Shown piece by piece: positions 43,082-51,605 of a stretch of 64,000 nucleotides of DNA. Both the position numbers and the translations under genes were made by a program. Every line of letters starts with the position of its first letter. Position 1 is the stretch's first letter. The notes beneath the pieces are model-generated. The model saw nothing but the letters and a program-made list of their open reading frames with translations, was not told the DNA's origin and searched no databases. The DNA is from Bradyrhizobium sp. SZCCT0231. Its GTDB lineage: Bacteria > Pseudomonadota > Alphaproteobacteria > Rhizobiales > Xanthobacteraceae. The DNA lies in NCBI RefSeq assembly GCF_018130245.1, contig NZ_JAFCKP010000018.1:43652-107651 (forward strand), in the 5' to 3' direction.

Positions 43082-44209
43082 ATGCCCACCGCCAGCTACA
43101 TCGATCCCCGCAACGGACAGCTCTATTCCCTTGACCAGCCGCGCTGGTGCTCGGACGAGCGCACGCCGCTGCTGGTGACGCCGGGTGCCGGCATCTCGCG
43201 CGAGGATATCGATAGAAGCACGCGGTCGCTGTGGCGCTACCGGGCGGCGCTGCCGGTCGAGATCGCAAGGCCGATCTCCCTCGGCGAAGGCTGCACGCCG
43301 CTGGTCCAGCAGGATTGGGGCGAACTGCGCCCGTTGTTCAAGCTCGAATGGTTCAACCCGACCGGCAGCTTCAAGGATCGTGGCTCGGCGGTGATGCTGT
43401 CCTTCCTGCGGCAGATCGGCGTGGACGCCATTCTGGAGGACTCGTCCGGCAATGGCGGCTCGTCGATGGCGGGGTTGGGCGCCGCCGGCGGCATGCGCGT
43501 GAAAATCCTGGCGCCCGCCTCGACGTCGCCGGCGAAGATCGCGCAGGTGCGCGCTTACGGCGCGACGGTGCAGCTCGTCGAAGGGCCGCGCGAGGAGTCG
43601 GAAGCCGAGGCCATTCGCCAGTCGAGCCAGACGTTTTATGCCAGCCACAATTGGCAGCCGTTCTTCCTCGAAGGCACCAAATCGCTCGCCTATGAAATCT
43701 GGGAAGACCTCGGCTTTCGCGCGCCCGACAACGTCATCGTTCCCGTCGGCGCCGGCAGCAGCCTGCTCGGCTGCGCTTTCGGCTTCCGCGAGCTGTTGAA
43801 AGCCGGGCAGATCGCAAAGCTGCCGCGCCTGTTCGCGGCGCAGCCGCTCAACTGCTCGCCGATCGATGCGAGCTTCAAGGCCGGTGTCGATACCCCCGTC
43901 GCGCGCGAGGTGAGCAAGACCATTGCGGAGGGCACCGCGATCAAGAATCCCCTGCGGCTGCGCGAGATCATCGCCGCCTTGCGCGAGAGCGGCGGCGGCA
44001 CCGTCGCGCTCACCGAGGACGAGATCGTCGCCGCGCTGCGCCGCCTCGCGCGGCAGGGCCTGTTCGCCGAGCCGACCAGCGCCAGCGCGGCTGCGGCGCT
44101 TGAAAAGCTCGCAGCCGCTGGTGCGATCAAGCCGACCGACACCACGGTCGCAGTCCTCACCGGCACCGGCCTGAAAGCCGCAACCACCGTCGCTGATCTC
44201 GTGCAATAG
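43082..44209 (+). CDS. Threonine synthase-like PLP-dependent lyase
   Basis: A 375-residue fold-type II PLP enzyme. The PLP lysine is Lys98 in NPTGSFKDRG; SSGNGGSSMAGLGAAGG is the substrate/phosphate loop and VPVGAGSSLLG the PLP phosphate-binding glycine loop. It reads as a threonine synthase homologue, with an N-terminal CTPLV segment, but related lyases cannot be excluded. GGAG lies six bases before the ATG; the TTG at 43070 is inside that ribosome site. It may not be the main thrC, as the usual neighbours are absent. Confidence 0.8.
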   Translation: MPTASYIDPRNGQLYSLDQPRWCSDERTPLLVTPGAGISREDIDRSTRSLWRYRAALPVEIARPISLGEGCTPLVQQDWGELRPLFKLEWFNPTGSFKDRGSAVMLSFLRQIGVDAILEDSSGNGGSSMAGLGAAGGMRVKILAPASTSPAKIAQVRAYGATVQLVEGPREESEAEAIRQSSQTFYASHNWQPFFLEGTKSLAYEIWEDLGFRAPDNVIVPVGAGSSLLGCAFGFRELLKAGQIAKLPRLFAAQPLNCSPIDASFKAGVDTPVAREVSKTIAEGTAIKNPLRLREIIAALRESGGGTVALTEDEIVAALRRLARQGLFAEPTSASAAAALEKLAAAGAIKPTDTTVAVLTGTGLKAATTVADLVQ

Positions 44210-44302
44210 AGCCCTCGTGCCGCGGAGCCACGCGAACGCGTTGAACCTTCGGTGTCCGTCGCCAGCCTCATGAAGATCGAGCTCGCGCAAAGGGAGAGTT
44301 TC

Positions 44303-45109
44303 ATGACCGCGCAGGATCCGTTTGCAGGTTTCAAGGCCATCCAGAAGGAAGCCTGGTCGCTGTTCACGCCGATCGAGGTTTTCACGACACCGGCCGCCGC
44401 CAAGCTGGTTGGTTTTGCCGGCGTTGCCGCCGGCCAAAGGCTGCTCGACGTCGGATGCGGCACCGGCGTTGTCGCGATCACGGCGGCACGGCGCGGTGCA
44501 AAGGTCAGGGGTCTCGACCTCTCGCCGATTCTGATCGAGCGGGCCCGCGAGCACGCGCAACTGGCAAAGCTCGATGTTGACTTCGTCGAGGGCGACGCCG
44601 AAAGCCTGCCCTATGGCGACAGCGAGTTCGACGTGGTGCTCAGCCAGTTCGGCCACATGTTCGCGCCGCGTCCGGACGTCGCCATCGGCGAGATGCTGCG
44701 CGTGCTGAAGCCCGGCGGCACCATCGCCTTCTCCACCTGGCCGCCGCATCTCTATGTCGGCCGCATGTTCGCGCTGGTCGGCCGCCATCTGCCGCCACCC
44801 GAGGGCGTCGCATCACCGGCGTTGTGGGGCGATCCGAAAATCGTCGCCGAGCGTCTCGCGGGGAAGGCGAAGGAAATCTCGTTCGAGATGGACATGATGA
44901 CGCCGTCCACGCTCAGCCCGCAGCATTTCCGCCGCACCATGGAAGCGACGATCGGGCCTTTGATCAAGCTCGTCGCCCAGTACAAGGACGAGCCTCACAA
45001 GCTCGAGAGCTTCCGTGCCGAGTTCGAGGCGTTGATCTCGGAGTATTTCGACGCCAGCAACAACGTGATGCGCCAGCAGTTCCTGATGTCGAAGGCCAGG
45101 AAGGCGTGA
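44303..45109 (+). CDS. Class I SAM-dependent methyltransferase
   Basis: A 268-residue methyltransferase: SAM-binding motif I LLDVGCGTGVVAITAA, the acidic motif VRGLDLSPILIERA, FVEGDAESLPYGDSEFDVVLSQFGHMFAPRPD and MLRVLKPGGTIAFSTW. The core resembles UbiE/Methyltransf_11 enzymes that modify small molecules. GGGAG lies seven bases before the ATG at MTAQDPF. The C-terminal third (residues about 180-268) is helical and may bind the substrate, which is unknown. Confidence 0.88.
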   Translation: MTAQDPFAGFKAIQKEAWSLFTPIEVFTTPAAAKLVGFAGVAAGQRLLDVGCGTGVVAITAARRGAKVRGLDLSPILIERAREHAQLAKLDVDFVEGDAESLPYGDSEFDVVLSQFGHMFAPRPDVAIGEMLRVLKPGGTIAFSTWPPHLYVGRMFALVGRHLPPPEGVASPALWGDPKIVAERLAGKAKEISFEMDMMTPSTLSPQHFRRTMEATIGPLIKLVAQYKDEPHKLESFRAEFEALISEYFDASNNVMRQQFLMSKARKA

Positions 45110-45185
45110 GGCGCGATCAAGGGTGAACGCGAGGTCTTGCCTACCCTCCCTGGACGGTACTCCCGCAAGGGGAGGGCAGTGCGCC

Positions 45186-46001
45186 TCACTCCCTCAGATC
45201 ATTCACCTGCTTCACCCAGCTGCGCACATCCTTGAGCACCGCGGGCAGCACCGCCTTGACCTCCGCCACGGTCATGCCCGCCTTGATGCGGGGATCGTAC
45301 AGCAGGTTGAGGATGTACTGGTCGTAGACGTCGAAATAGCCCATCGAGACGTTGTCGTTGAACATGGTCCAGGGCACGCTCGCGGTGTCGTTGATGGGCC
45401 CGAGCGATTGCAGCAGCTCCTCATAGGCGCAGTCGAGGAAGGTGAAATCGCCGTTGTCGACGGTGAGGATGACGTCGGAATGCTCGATCTCGAAATTGTC
45501 GTTCTTGCGGAAGCCGGACAGGCATTGCGGGTCGAGCGAGGAGCGGATCTCGCGCGCCTTCTCCGCGCCGTAGAAGCTCGAGATGGTGCGGAACAGATCG
45601 CGGTCGCGCACCAGCTTCACGCGCACATTCGCAGCTTCATTGGTGTCGATCATGGCGATGTCGAGATGCTGCACCCGGTGGGCGATGTCGGCCACGACCT
45701 TTGCAAGCTGTGTCTTGCGGTCGGCGCGGTCGCTCTCGGCGTAGACGCGCACCGGCCCGTCGAACTTGCGGATGCGGTCGACGCGGCCGGCCAGGTGATA
45801 TTCGGCGCCGAATGCCGTCTTCAGGAAGCCTTCGGTGATCTCGCCGTCGGTAAAACTCTTCTTCTCGGCGCGCTGGCGCGAGGAGATCGCGGGCAGCTCG
45901 CCCGCGGCAGCGATGGGTGCGGCGTCAGGCAGACATGTGAGCACTGCGAGCGCAAGCAGGGTGATGCGAAGGGCAGGCGAGGGCGGGACAAAGGCGCACA
46001 T
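45186..46001 (-). CDS. Exported protein, possible DUF2927 family
   Basis: A protein of about 271 residues with a signal-peptide-like N-terminus (ALRITLLALAVLTCLPDAAPIAAA). The mature part contains FLKTAFGAEYHLAGRVDRIRKFDGPVRVY and, later, a Cys-containing ECYEEL-like segment (FLDCAYEELLQSLGPINDT) followed by FDVYDQYILNLLYDPRIKAGM. This resembles DUF2927 proteins of alphaproteobacteria, but I hold that from memory only. The start is uncertain: ATG codons at 46022 and 46037 are also in frame. Role unknown. Confidence 0.65.
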   Translation of the reverse strand: MCAFVPPSPALRITLLALAVLTCLPDAAPIAAAGELPAISSRQRAEKKSFTDGEITEGFLKTAFGAEYHLAGRVDRIRKFDGPVRVYAESDRADRKTQLAKVVADIAHRVQHLDIAMIDTNEAANVRVKLVRDRDLFRTISSFYGAEKAREIRSSLDPQCLSGFRKNDNFEIEHSDVILTVDNGDFTFLDCAYEELLQSLGPINDTASVPWTMFNDNVSMGYFDVYDQYILNLLYDPRIKAGMTVAEVKAVLPAVLKDVRSWVKQVNDLRE

Positions 46002-46102
46002 CGTCCTGCAACGCTGCCGCATTCGCGCCGCGCGCACAAGACCGCAAATTCACGCGCCCTGCGGGTTCCCGGCGTTCTCTGTAGCGAGAGAGTTACCGCA
46101 GT

Positions 46103-46204
46103 GTCGTGGGCAAAGGCGCGTCAGCGCCGTGCCCACCATCTCAAACCGTGGGCACGCCGGCGGACCGCGCATTCGCGCGATCCTCCGGCTTTGCCCACCC
46201 TACG
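46103..46204. repeat. GTGGGCAAAG / CTTTGCCCACCC palindromic repeat
   Basis: TCGTGGGCAAAGGCGCG and GGCTTTGCCCACCCTACGA form the outer arms; GTGCCCACC and GTGGGCACG pair inside. It is a relative of the element at 22157-22252 and lies between two genes on the same strand. Confidence 0.75.
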
Positions 46205-46219
46205 AGAGTTCGCTTGTGG

Positions 46220-46798
46220 TCAGTTGTTCAGCACCACCACCGTGGTGCCGACCGAGACCCGGCTGTAGAGGTCGGTGACGTCGTCATTGGTCATGCGGAA
46301 GCAGCCCGAGGAGACCGCCTGGCCGATCGTCTCCGGCTCGTTGGAGCCGTGGATGCGGTACAGCGTCGAGCCCAGATACATGGCGCGCGCCCCGAGCGGG
46401 TTGTCGACGCCGCCCTTCATGTGGCGCGGCAGGTCCGGCCGGCGCGCCAGCATCTGCGACGGCGGCGTCCAGTCCGGCCATTCCTTCTTGGCGGTGATCC
46501 TGTGCACCCCGCCCCAGCGGAAGCCGTCGCGGCCGACGCCGATGCCGTAGCGCAGCGCCTGGCCGTTCGGGAGCACCAGGTAGAGCCGGCGCTCGCCGGT
46601 GTTCACCACGACCGTGCCCGGGGCGTAATTGCCGTTGTACATGACGGTGGTGCGGGGAACGGGATTGGCGCCGGAACGAAAGAAGTTCGGGCCGCCGCCC
46701 ATGATGTCGCGCGAGTCGAACTCTTCGGCGAACGCGCCGCCCGCCATGGCCGACAGCAGTGCGATGGCGGCAATCGGCGCGGCAAAAAACCGGATCAT
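46220..46798 (-). CDS. L,D-transpeptidase (YkuD domain)
   Basis: A 192-residue exported protein with a signal peptide (FFAAPIAAIALLSAMAGGAFA) and a YkuD domain: VVVNTGERRLYLVLPNGQALRYGIGVG, LGARAMYLGSTLYRIHGSNEP and the catalytic SSGCFRM with its Cys. It should form or exchange 3-3 peptide cross-links or attach proteins to peptidoglycan in the periplasm. GGGGGAG precedes the ATG at MIRFFAAP. It is divergent from a ThDP enzyme gene across 262 bases, which include a spaced inverted repeat TCGGCAAA/TTTGCCGA at 46890-46930. Confidence 0.92.
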   Translation of the reverse strand: MIRFFAAPIAAIALLSAMAGGAFAEEFDSRDIMGGGPNFFRSGANPVPRTTVMYNGNYAPGTVVVNTGERRLYLVLPNGQALRYGIGVGRDGFRWGGVHRITAKKEWPDWTPPSQMLARRPDLPRHMKGGVDNPLGARAMYLGSTLYRIHGSNEPETIGQAVSSGCFRMTNDDVTDLYSRVSVGTTVVVLNN

Positions 46799-47060
46799 TG
46801 TCTCCCCCAGCAACAAATCGATTCAATGAATGCCACAGGCCATATTTGCGGGGTTTCCGCAAGCCACGGCGGCGTGAGGCAGGTCATCATCGGCAAACGG
46901 CGTTACCAATCGGCAACCACAATTTGCCGAAAACCATTAGCCAAGCCGGCGCATGCTCGCGCGGGGCAGGGCAGCGATGGCGGCTATTGCTTTGACGGAA
47001 CGTGCGAACAATGATTGATCGGACGGATATCTGGACAATGCCGGTTGTGGGAGCCTTGCG

Positions 47061-48608
47061 ATGAACGGTGCGGAAAGCCTGGTGCGGACGATGGTCGAGG
47101 GCGGGGTGGACGTCTGCTTCACCAACCCGGGCACCTCCGAGATGCATTTTGTCGCAGCGCTCGACCGCGTGCCCGGCATGCGCTGCGTGCTCGGCCTGTT
47201 CGAAGGCGTGGTGACGGGGGCCGCCGACGGCTATTTCCGCATGAAGGGCACGCCGGCCTCGACACTGCTGCATCTCGGCCCCGGCCTCGCCAACGGCCTT
47301 GCCAATCTGCACAATGCCAAGAAGGCGAATTCCGGCATCGTCAACATCGTCGGCCAGCACGCCGTCTACCACATCGGCTACAACGCGCCGCTGACCTCCG
47401 ACATCGAGGGCCTGGCCCGGCCGATGTCGTCCTGGGTCCGCACCTCGCCGGATGCCAAGTCGGTCGCCGCCGACGGCGCCGCGGCGATTGCCGCCGCGAA
47501 AAGCGCGCCGCCGCAGATCGCGACCCTGATCCTGCCCGCCGACACCGCCTGGAACGAGGCCGACGGCATCGCCGAGGTGCCGGCCGAGCAGCAGCGCGCC
47601 AGCTATTCGCCGCAGGCAGTCGATCAGGCCGCAAAGATCCTGCATGGCGACGGCGAAGGCACGCTGCTCCTGATGACCGGCAGCGCCCTGAGCGAGCACG
47701 GCCTGGCGCTGGCCGAGCGCATCGCCGGCAAGACCGGCTGCACGGTGATGGGCCCGACCTTCCGTCCGAAGATGGCGCGCGGCCGCGGCCGTTTCTCGAT
47801 CGACCGCATCCACTACGTCATCGATCAGGCCCTGCCGATGCTGGCGAAGTTCCGTCACATCGTGCTGGTCGAGTCCGACGACCCCGTGGCGTTCTTCGCC
47901 TATCCGAACAAGCCGAGCATGCTCAAGCCGCAGGGCTGCGAGGTGCATCGCATGACCTCCTGGGGCGAGAACTCGGTCGCGGCGCTGGAAGCGCTCGCCG
48001 GCGCCGTGAAGGCCAGTGCCAAGGACGTCAAGCCGCAGGCTTTGCAGGAGCTGGTCAAGCCGACCGGCGCGCTCACCTTCGCCTCGATCGCGCAGGCGAT
48101 CGCCTGTGCGATCCCCGAGAACGCGATCATGGTCGACGAATCCCTCACCACCGGCCGCGGCTTCTTCCCGCCGACGGCGGCGGCCGCCCCGCATGACTGG
48201 CTCCAGAACATGGGCGGCTCGATCGGCTTCTCGACGCCGCTCTCGATCGGCGCGGCGATCGCCTGCCCGGACCGCAAGGTCATCACCATGGTCGGCGACG
48301 GCAGCGCGATGTACACGATCCAGTCGCTGTGGACGCAGGCGCGCGAGAACCTCGACATCGTCACCATCGTGTTCGCCAACCGCATCTACCAGATCCTGCG
48401 CGGCGAGTTCGACAATGTCGGCGCCGGCGAGCCCGGCCAGCGCGCCAACGACATGCTCCGGCTCGACCGGCCGACGCTGGATTTCGTGGCGCTGGCCAAG
48501 GGCATGGGCGTGCCCGGCCGCGCCGTCACCAATGCCGAAGAGTTCAACAAGGCGCTGACTGAAGCCGTCGCCGAGCCCGGCCCGCGCCTGATCGAAGTCC
48601 AGATGTAG
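47061..48608 (+). CDS. Acetolactate synthase-like ThDP-dependent enzyme
   Basis: A 515-residue ThDP enzyme with catalytic Glu48 in GLFEGVVTGAADGY, His71 in LLHLGPGLANG, and the cofactor-binding GDGSAMYTIQSLW near residue 415. It is shorter than a catalytic IlvB and lacks a neighbouring regulatory subunit, so branched-chain amino-acid synthesis is unlikely. A decarboxylase or carboligase acting on a 2-oxo acid is more probable. Thr at the position of the benzoylformate decarboxylase Ser (TNPGTSEMHF) sets it apart from the enzyme at 28064. Confidence 0.82.
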   Translation: MNGAESLVRTMVEGGVDVCFTNPGTSEMHFVAALDRVPGMRCVLGLFEGVVTGAADGYFRMKGTPASTLLHLGPGLANGLANLHNAKKANSGIVNIVGQHAVYHIGYNAPLTSDIEGLARPMSSWVRTSPDAKSVAADGAAAIAAAKSAPPQIATLILPADTAWNEADGIAEVPAEQQRASYSPQAVDQAAKILHGDGEGTLLLMTGSALSEHGLALAERIAGKTGCTVMGPTFRPKMARGRGRFSIDRIHYVIDQALPMLAKFRHIVLVESDDPVAFFAYPNKPSMLKPQGCEVHRMTSWGENSVAALEALAGAVKASAKDVKPQALQELVKPTGALTFASIAQAIACAIPENAIMVDESLTTGRGFFPPTAAAAPHDWLQNMGGSIGFSTPLSIGAAIACPDRKVITMVGDGSAMYTIQSLWTQARENLDIVTIVFANRIYQILRGEFDNVGAGEPGQRANDMLRLDRPTLDFVALAKGMGVPGRAVTNAEEFNKALTEAVAEPGPRLIEVQM

Positions 48609-48651
48609 GGCTGGCTGATCGCGCCGCGAACTCCGCGCCTCATCTAGGTGC

Positions 48652-48771
48652 GTAGCCCGGATGGAGCCAACGGGTCGGCGCAAAGCGCCGCCCGATGACA
48701 GGCTCCGCGTAATCCGGGGCTCCGTGTGTTTTGCGAGAACCCCGGATTGCGCTACGCTCCATCCGGGCTAC
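48652..48771. repeat. GTAGCCCGGATGGAG palindromic repeat
   Basis: GTAGCCCGGATGGAGC and GCTCCATCCGGGCTAC are exact outer arms, with inner pairs CCCCGGATT / AATCCGGGG. It fills most of the space between the ThDP gene and the next gene on the same strand. Confidence 0.88.
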
Positions 48772-48807
48772 TAACTTTGGCGTGCACGTGATGAGCCCGG
48801 AGGCACG

Positions 48808-49326
48808 ATGCAAACCGAGCTGAACAAGGTGATCGCGGCGCTCCGGGACTTCTACGCCCACGAGGGTTTCCTGTTCGAGAAGGACGTCGGCGAGCGGGCG
48901 GTGACGCACCGCTTTGCCGTGCATCTGGAACAGCAGTTTTCGGGCTGGTCAGTCGACTGCAATTACGACCGGCTCGGCGAGCGCACGCTGCACCTGCCGC
49001 ACGGCACCATCATCTCGACCGACGATCATCTCGGCAAGTCGATCTACCCCGATGTCGTCGTGCATCAGCGCGAGATTCCGAACAACCTGCTTGCGGTCGA
49101 GATCCGCAAGGCAAGCAATCACACGCCGCTCGATCACGATCAGCACAAGCTGCGGGCGCTGACCGACGTGCATGTCTGGTTTCCCTATTGGATCGGCGTG
49201 CTGCTGGTGCTGGACAGGCTCCATGTGACGATGTCGGAGGTCTATGTCTCTGGCCTCGTCGATGAGGCGCTGTCGCGCTGGTTCGCGACGCGGCTGGAGG
49301 AGACCGGCCTCGGAGCTCGCGCATAG
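48808..49326 (+). CDS. Uncharacterised protein, possible PD-(D/E)XK nuclease fold
   Basis: A 172-residue cytoplasmic protein of no family that I can name with certainty. Residues 80-101 read YPDVVVHQREIPNNLLAVEIRK: a PD followed by a hydrophobic strand with E-x-(R)-K, as in PD-(D/E)XK nuclease-like proteins, many of which have EIKK here. An upstream Glu29 before THRFAVHLEQQF could be the helix-borne acidic residue. At E+2 it has Arg100, not Lys. It stands alone between repeats, with no methylase or toxin partner. A degenerate or non-nucleolytic member is possible. Confidence 0.6.
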   Translation: MQTELNKVIAALRDFYAHEGFLFEKDVGERAVTHRFAVHLEQQFSGWSVDCNYDRLGERTLHLPHGTIISTDDHLGKSIYPDVVVHQREIPNNLLAVEIRKASNHTPLDHDQHKLRALTDVHVWFPYWIGVLLVLDRLHVTMSEVYVSGLVDEALSRWFATRLEETGLGARA

Positions 49327-49374
49327 AGCATGATCCGGAAAAGTGCGCAGCGGTTTTCCGAAAAGATCATGCTC
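49326..49374. repeat. GAGCATGATCCGG palindromic repeat
   Basis: GAGCATGATC and GATCATGCTC are perfect ten-base outer arms, with GGAAAA against TTTTCC inside. It begins at the last base of the preceding stop codon. The same element lies at 9957-10026. Confidence 0.88.
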
Positions 49375-49384
49375 AAACAATAAC

Positions 49385-49425
49385 CTAAAGCGCGATGACG
49401 ATTCATCCTGATCATCGCGCTTTAG
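49385..49425. terminator. Bidirectional terminator-like hairpin
   Basis: CTAAAGCGCGATGA and TCATCGCGCTTTAG are perfect 14-base arms around a 13-base loop, between two convergent genes. Read on the minus strand it is followed by the T-rich GTTATTGTTTG, so it can end the DUF3551 transcript. Confidence 0.7.
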
Positions 49426-49467
49426 AGAAGCGCGGCGTGCGCTATCGCTGCGCACGCCGTCACATCG

Positions 49468-49701
49468 TTAGTAATAATACGGCTGCGAGTAGGCATAGCG
49501 CGGGTTGATGCCGCAATAGGCCGAGGTGCCGGAAGCCGTGGCGGCACATTGCTGGTAGCTGGCGAACTGGCAATTGCCGGGATAGCCCCAGCTGCGGCCT
49601 TGCAGGCAGTATCTGTCGTTTGCGGCCTGAGCCGGCGCCGCCGACAGCGACGCGGCGATCAAGGTTGCGAACGATGCAAGCGTGAGGATGGTGCGACGCA
49701 T
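49468..49701 (-). CDS. DUF3551 small secreted protein
   Basis: A 77-residue exported protein: signal peptide (ILTLASFATLIAASLSAAPAQA), then a small domain with four Cys (RYCLQGRSWGYPGNCQFASYQQC, AYCGINPRY) that probably forms two disulfides, and an aromatic tail ending QPYYY. The WGYPGNC pattern is that of DUF3551, which is common in Bradyrhizobium. AAGGAG precedes the ATG; the longer frame to 49776 is unsupported. Function is unknown. Confidence 0.85.
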   Translation of the reverse strand: MRRTILTLASFATLIAASLSAAPAQAANDRYCLQGRSWGYPGNCQFASYQQCAATASGTSAYCGINPRYAYSQPYYY

Positions 49702-49962
49702 TTCGGTCTCCTTTCGAGCGTGGGGTGGAACGGCCATGCCTTGCCGTTCCCCGTGGCCTGTCTGACGCACGGTCATGCAGTGTTGGTGTCGGCATGGCGC
49801 GATGCGTTCGAGAGAGGCACATCATGACGCAGGCGATGGTTCGCAATGTGATCTCCACCACAGTTCCGGTGTGGGATCGGACCTATTGTTGACAGGCTTG
49901 CACGTGTCGATGCCGGAGGCCTAGGCTGGCCTCATTCGGATCAGACAATCTTGGAGGTTCTG

Positions 49963-50310
49963 ATGCAGAAATCATATTTGCTGGCCGCGACGGCAGCGCT
50001 GGTGCTCATGACGCAAGTGCCGCTCGCTCTGGCGCAGGGCGCGCCCGCCGCCGGAGGAACCACCACGCCTACCACGCCTGCCGCGACGACCGCTGCGCCG
50101 GCCGCGACGACGACAGCGCCAAGTGCGACCACCGACAGCTCCAGCCAGCCGACCGACACCAAGAAGAGCGCGTCGAAGAAGCCGGCGAAGAAGAAGATGA
50201 CCCGGCAGCAGGAGATCGATCATTCGATCGACACCGGCACCGTGCCTGCGCGCTACCGCAGCTCCGTGCCGAAGCGGTATCAGCAGTATATTCCGTTCGA
50301 CAAGCAGTAG
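49963..50310 (+). CDS. Secreted Thr/Ala/Pro-rich protein
   Basis: A 115-residue exported protein with a signal peptide (LLAATAALVLMTQVPLALA), a low-complexity Thr/Ala/Pro linker (TTTPTTPAATTAAPAATTT), a Lys-rich segment (KKSASKKPAKKKM) and a C-terminal motif IDHSIDTGTVPARYRSSVPKRYQQYIPF. The basic segment and linker suggest a periplasmic protein that may contact the cell wall or nucleic acid, but this is only a guess. GGAGG lies five bases before the ATG. I know no named family. Confidence 0.75.
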   Translation: MQKSYLLAATAALVLMTQVPLALAQGAPAAGGTTTPTTPAATTAAPAATTTAPSATTDSSSQPTDTKKSASKKPAKKKMTRQQEIDHSIDTGTVPARYRSSVPKRYQQYIPFDKQ

Positions 50311-50468
50311 CGGATCGCACGGCGGCGCGACGTTCGGATGTCGCGCCGCCGGTGCCATCGAGAGGTGGATACGGTCTTGAAAATACGGTCTTGGCCGCGC
50401 GGCTTCCGGCCCCACATCGCGGTGGCGGTCTGCGAGAGCAGTGCTAGAGTAGGGCGAAGCCGGGGGGA

Positions 50469-50939
50469 ATGATGAGTGACGAGCTGAAGGATGCTGGCCT
50501 TGTGGCCATGATCAGCAGCATCCTGGGAGGCAACAAGCGCGCAGACAGTGTTGCACCGCCGCCGCTCGCCGATATTCCATCGATGGTGCCGGCGGATGCG
50601 GTGGAGCAGAAGTCCAGCTCCGATTCGCCAGCGGCCAAAGCCGAGACCGCGCCGGCTGCCACGAAACCGGTCGAGCCGCCTGCGCAAATCGCGACCACGC
50701 GGGATGGCAAGCGCCTGCTGCCGGCGGAGGCGATCGCCGATCTCGTGCTCGGCGAGCTGCGCAAGCTGGAAAACTTCCCGAACTCCGGCGTTTCGGTCAC
50801 GGTCTATGGTTACCGGCACTGGAACGCGATGCTCACCTTCGCGCCGTTTTCGACCAGTTTCCAGAACGCAACCCGGTTCCGCCAGGCCGTGCCGGACCTC
50901 GTCTTCAAGCTCCGCCGTTTCGTCGAACTTGAGATATAG
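50469..50939 (+). CDS. Hypothetical protein with conserved C-terminal domain
   Basis: A 156-residue soluble protein. Residues 1-75 are Ala/Pro-rich and probably disordered; residues 80-156 form a compact domain (RLLPAEAIADLVLGELRKLENFPNSGVSVTVYGYRHWNAMLTFAPFSTSF to VPDLVFKLRRFVELEI). A G-rich ribosome site (GGGGGG) is just upstream; an ATG one codon later is equivalent. It ends 57 bases before the Gre-like gene on the same strand. Function is unknown. Confidence 0.65.
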   Translation: MMSDELKDAGLVAMISSILGGNKRADSVAPPPLADIPSMVPADAVEQKSSSDSPAAKAETAPAATKPVEPPAQIATTRDGKRLLPAEAIADLVLGELRKLENFPNSGVSVTVYGYRHWNAMLTFAPFSTSFQNATRFRQAVPDLVFKLRRFVELEI

Positions 50940-50996
50940 TCTAAGGCATCGGCGCCACGCGGCGTCGCCAACGAAACAGCTCGACAGGATCTTCAA

Positions 50997-51479
50997 TTGA
51001 GCGTCGCCTTCACCAAGGAAGAAAGCGCCGAAACCGCGTCCGAGACGCTGTTGCCGGATCGCCCGATCTCGCCGCATCCGAACCTCGTGACGGAGGCAGG
51101 CTTCAAGGCATTGCAGACGCAGCTTGCCGAAGCGCGCGCGGCCTATGAAGCCGCGCAAGCCATCGAGGACGTCAACGAGAAGCGCCGGCAGTCGGCCGTG
51201 CCCCTGCGCGACGTGCGCTATCTCACCGAACGCTTGCGCACGGCGCAGCTGATGCCCGATCCTGTCGCGACCGATATCGTCGCCTTCGGCAGCACCGTGA
51301 CCTTCCGCCGCACCGATGGCCGCGTGCAGACCTATCGCATCGTCGGCGAGGACGAGGCCGATCCGAAGGCGGGCTCGATCTCGTTCGTCTCGCCGGTCGC
51401 GAGGTCGCTGATGGGAAAGGCGGTCGGAGACGTCGTCGGCTCAGGCGCGCAGGAGATCGAGATTCTGTCGATTGCGTAG
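50997..51479 (+). CDS. GreA/GreB-family transcription factor paralogue
   Basis: A 160-residue Gre-like protein starting at TTG, with AGGA seven bases upstream. The N-terminal coiled coil keeps the acidic DVNE (D-x-x-E) where GreA has DLSE, but the following NAEY is replaced by a basic, Pro-containing KRRQSAVPLRD. The C-terminal FKBP-like domain is intact (IVAFGSTVTFRRTDGRVQTYRIVGEDEADPKAGSISFVSPVARSLMGKAVGDVV). Gre factors enter the RNA polymerase secondary channel and trigger transcript cleavage. The altered tip suggests a specialised paralogue. Confidence 0.82.
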   Translation: MSVAFTKEESAETASETLLPDRPISPHPNLVTEAGFKALQTQLAEARAAYEAAQAIEDVNEKRRQSAVPLRDVRYLTERLRTAQLMPDPVATDIVAFGSTVTFRRTDGRVQTYRIVGEDEADPKAGSISFVSPVARSLMGKAVGDVVGSGAQEIEILSIA

Positions 51480-51605
51480 GGGTGCGCAAGCCGAGGTGAG
51501 TTGCGTGGCAAAGAGCGCCATCGACAGCAGCAATCCCGTTGGCCTAAAGCATGATCCGGAACAGCGCGAGGCCGTCGTCTCCGCCAAACAAAGCTTGATG
51601 ATTGG

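Noticed and set aside
46890-46930. Spaced inverted repeat TCGGCAAA / TTTGCCGA between the L,D-transpeptidase and ThDP genes
   Set aside because: Arms are short and the 25-base spacer fits no regulator type I know; noted in the gene entry only.
47061-48608. Assignment as the biosynthetic acetolactate synthase IlvB
   Set aside because: It is too short, has no regulatory-subunit gene beside it and differs at active-site positions; a generic ThDP enzyme is the safer call.
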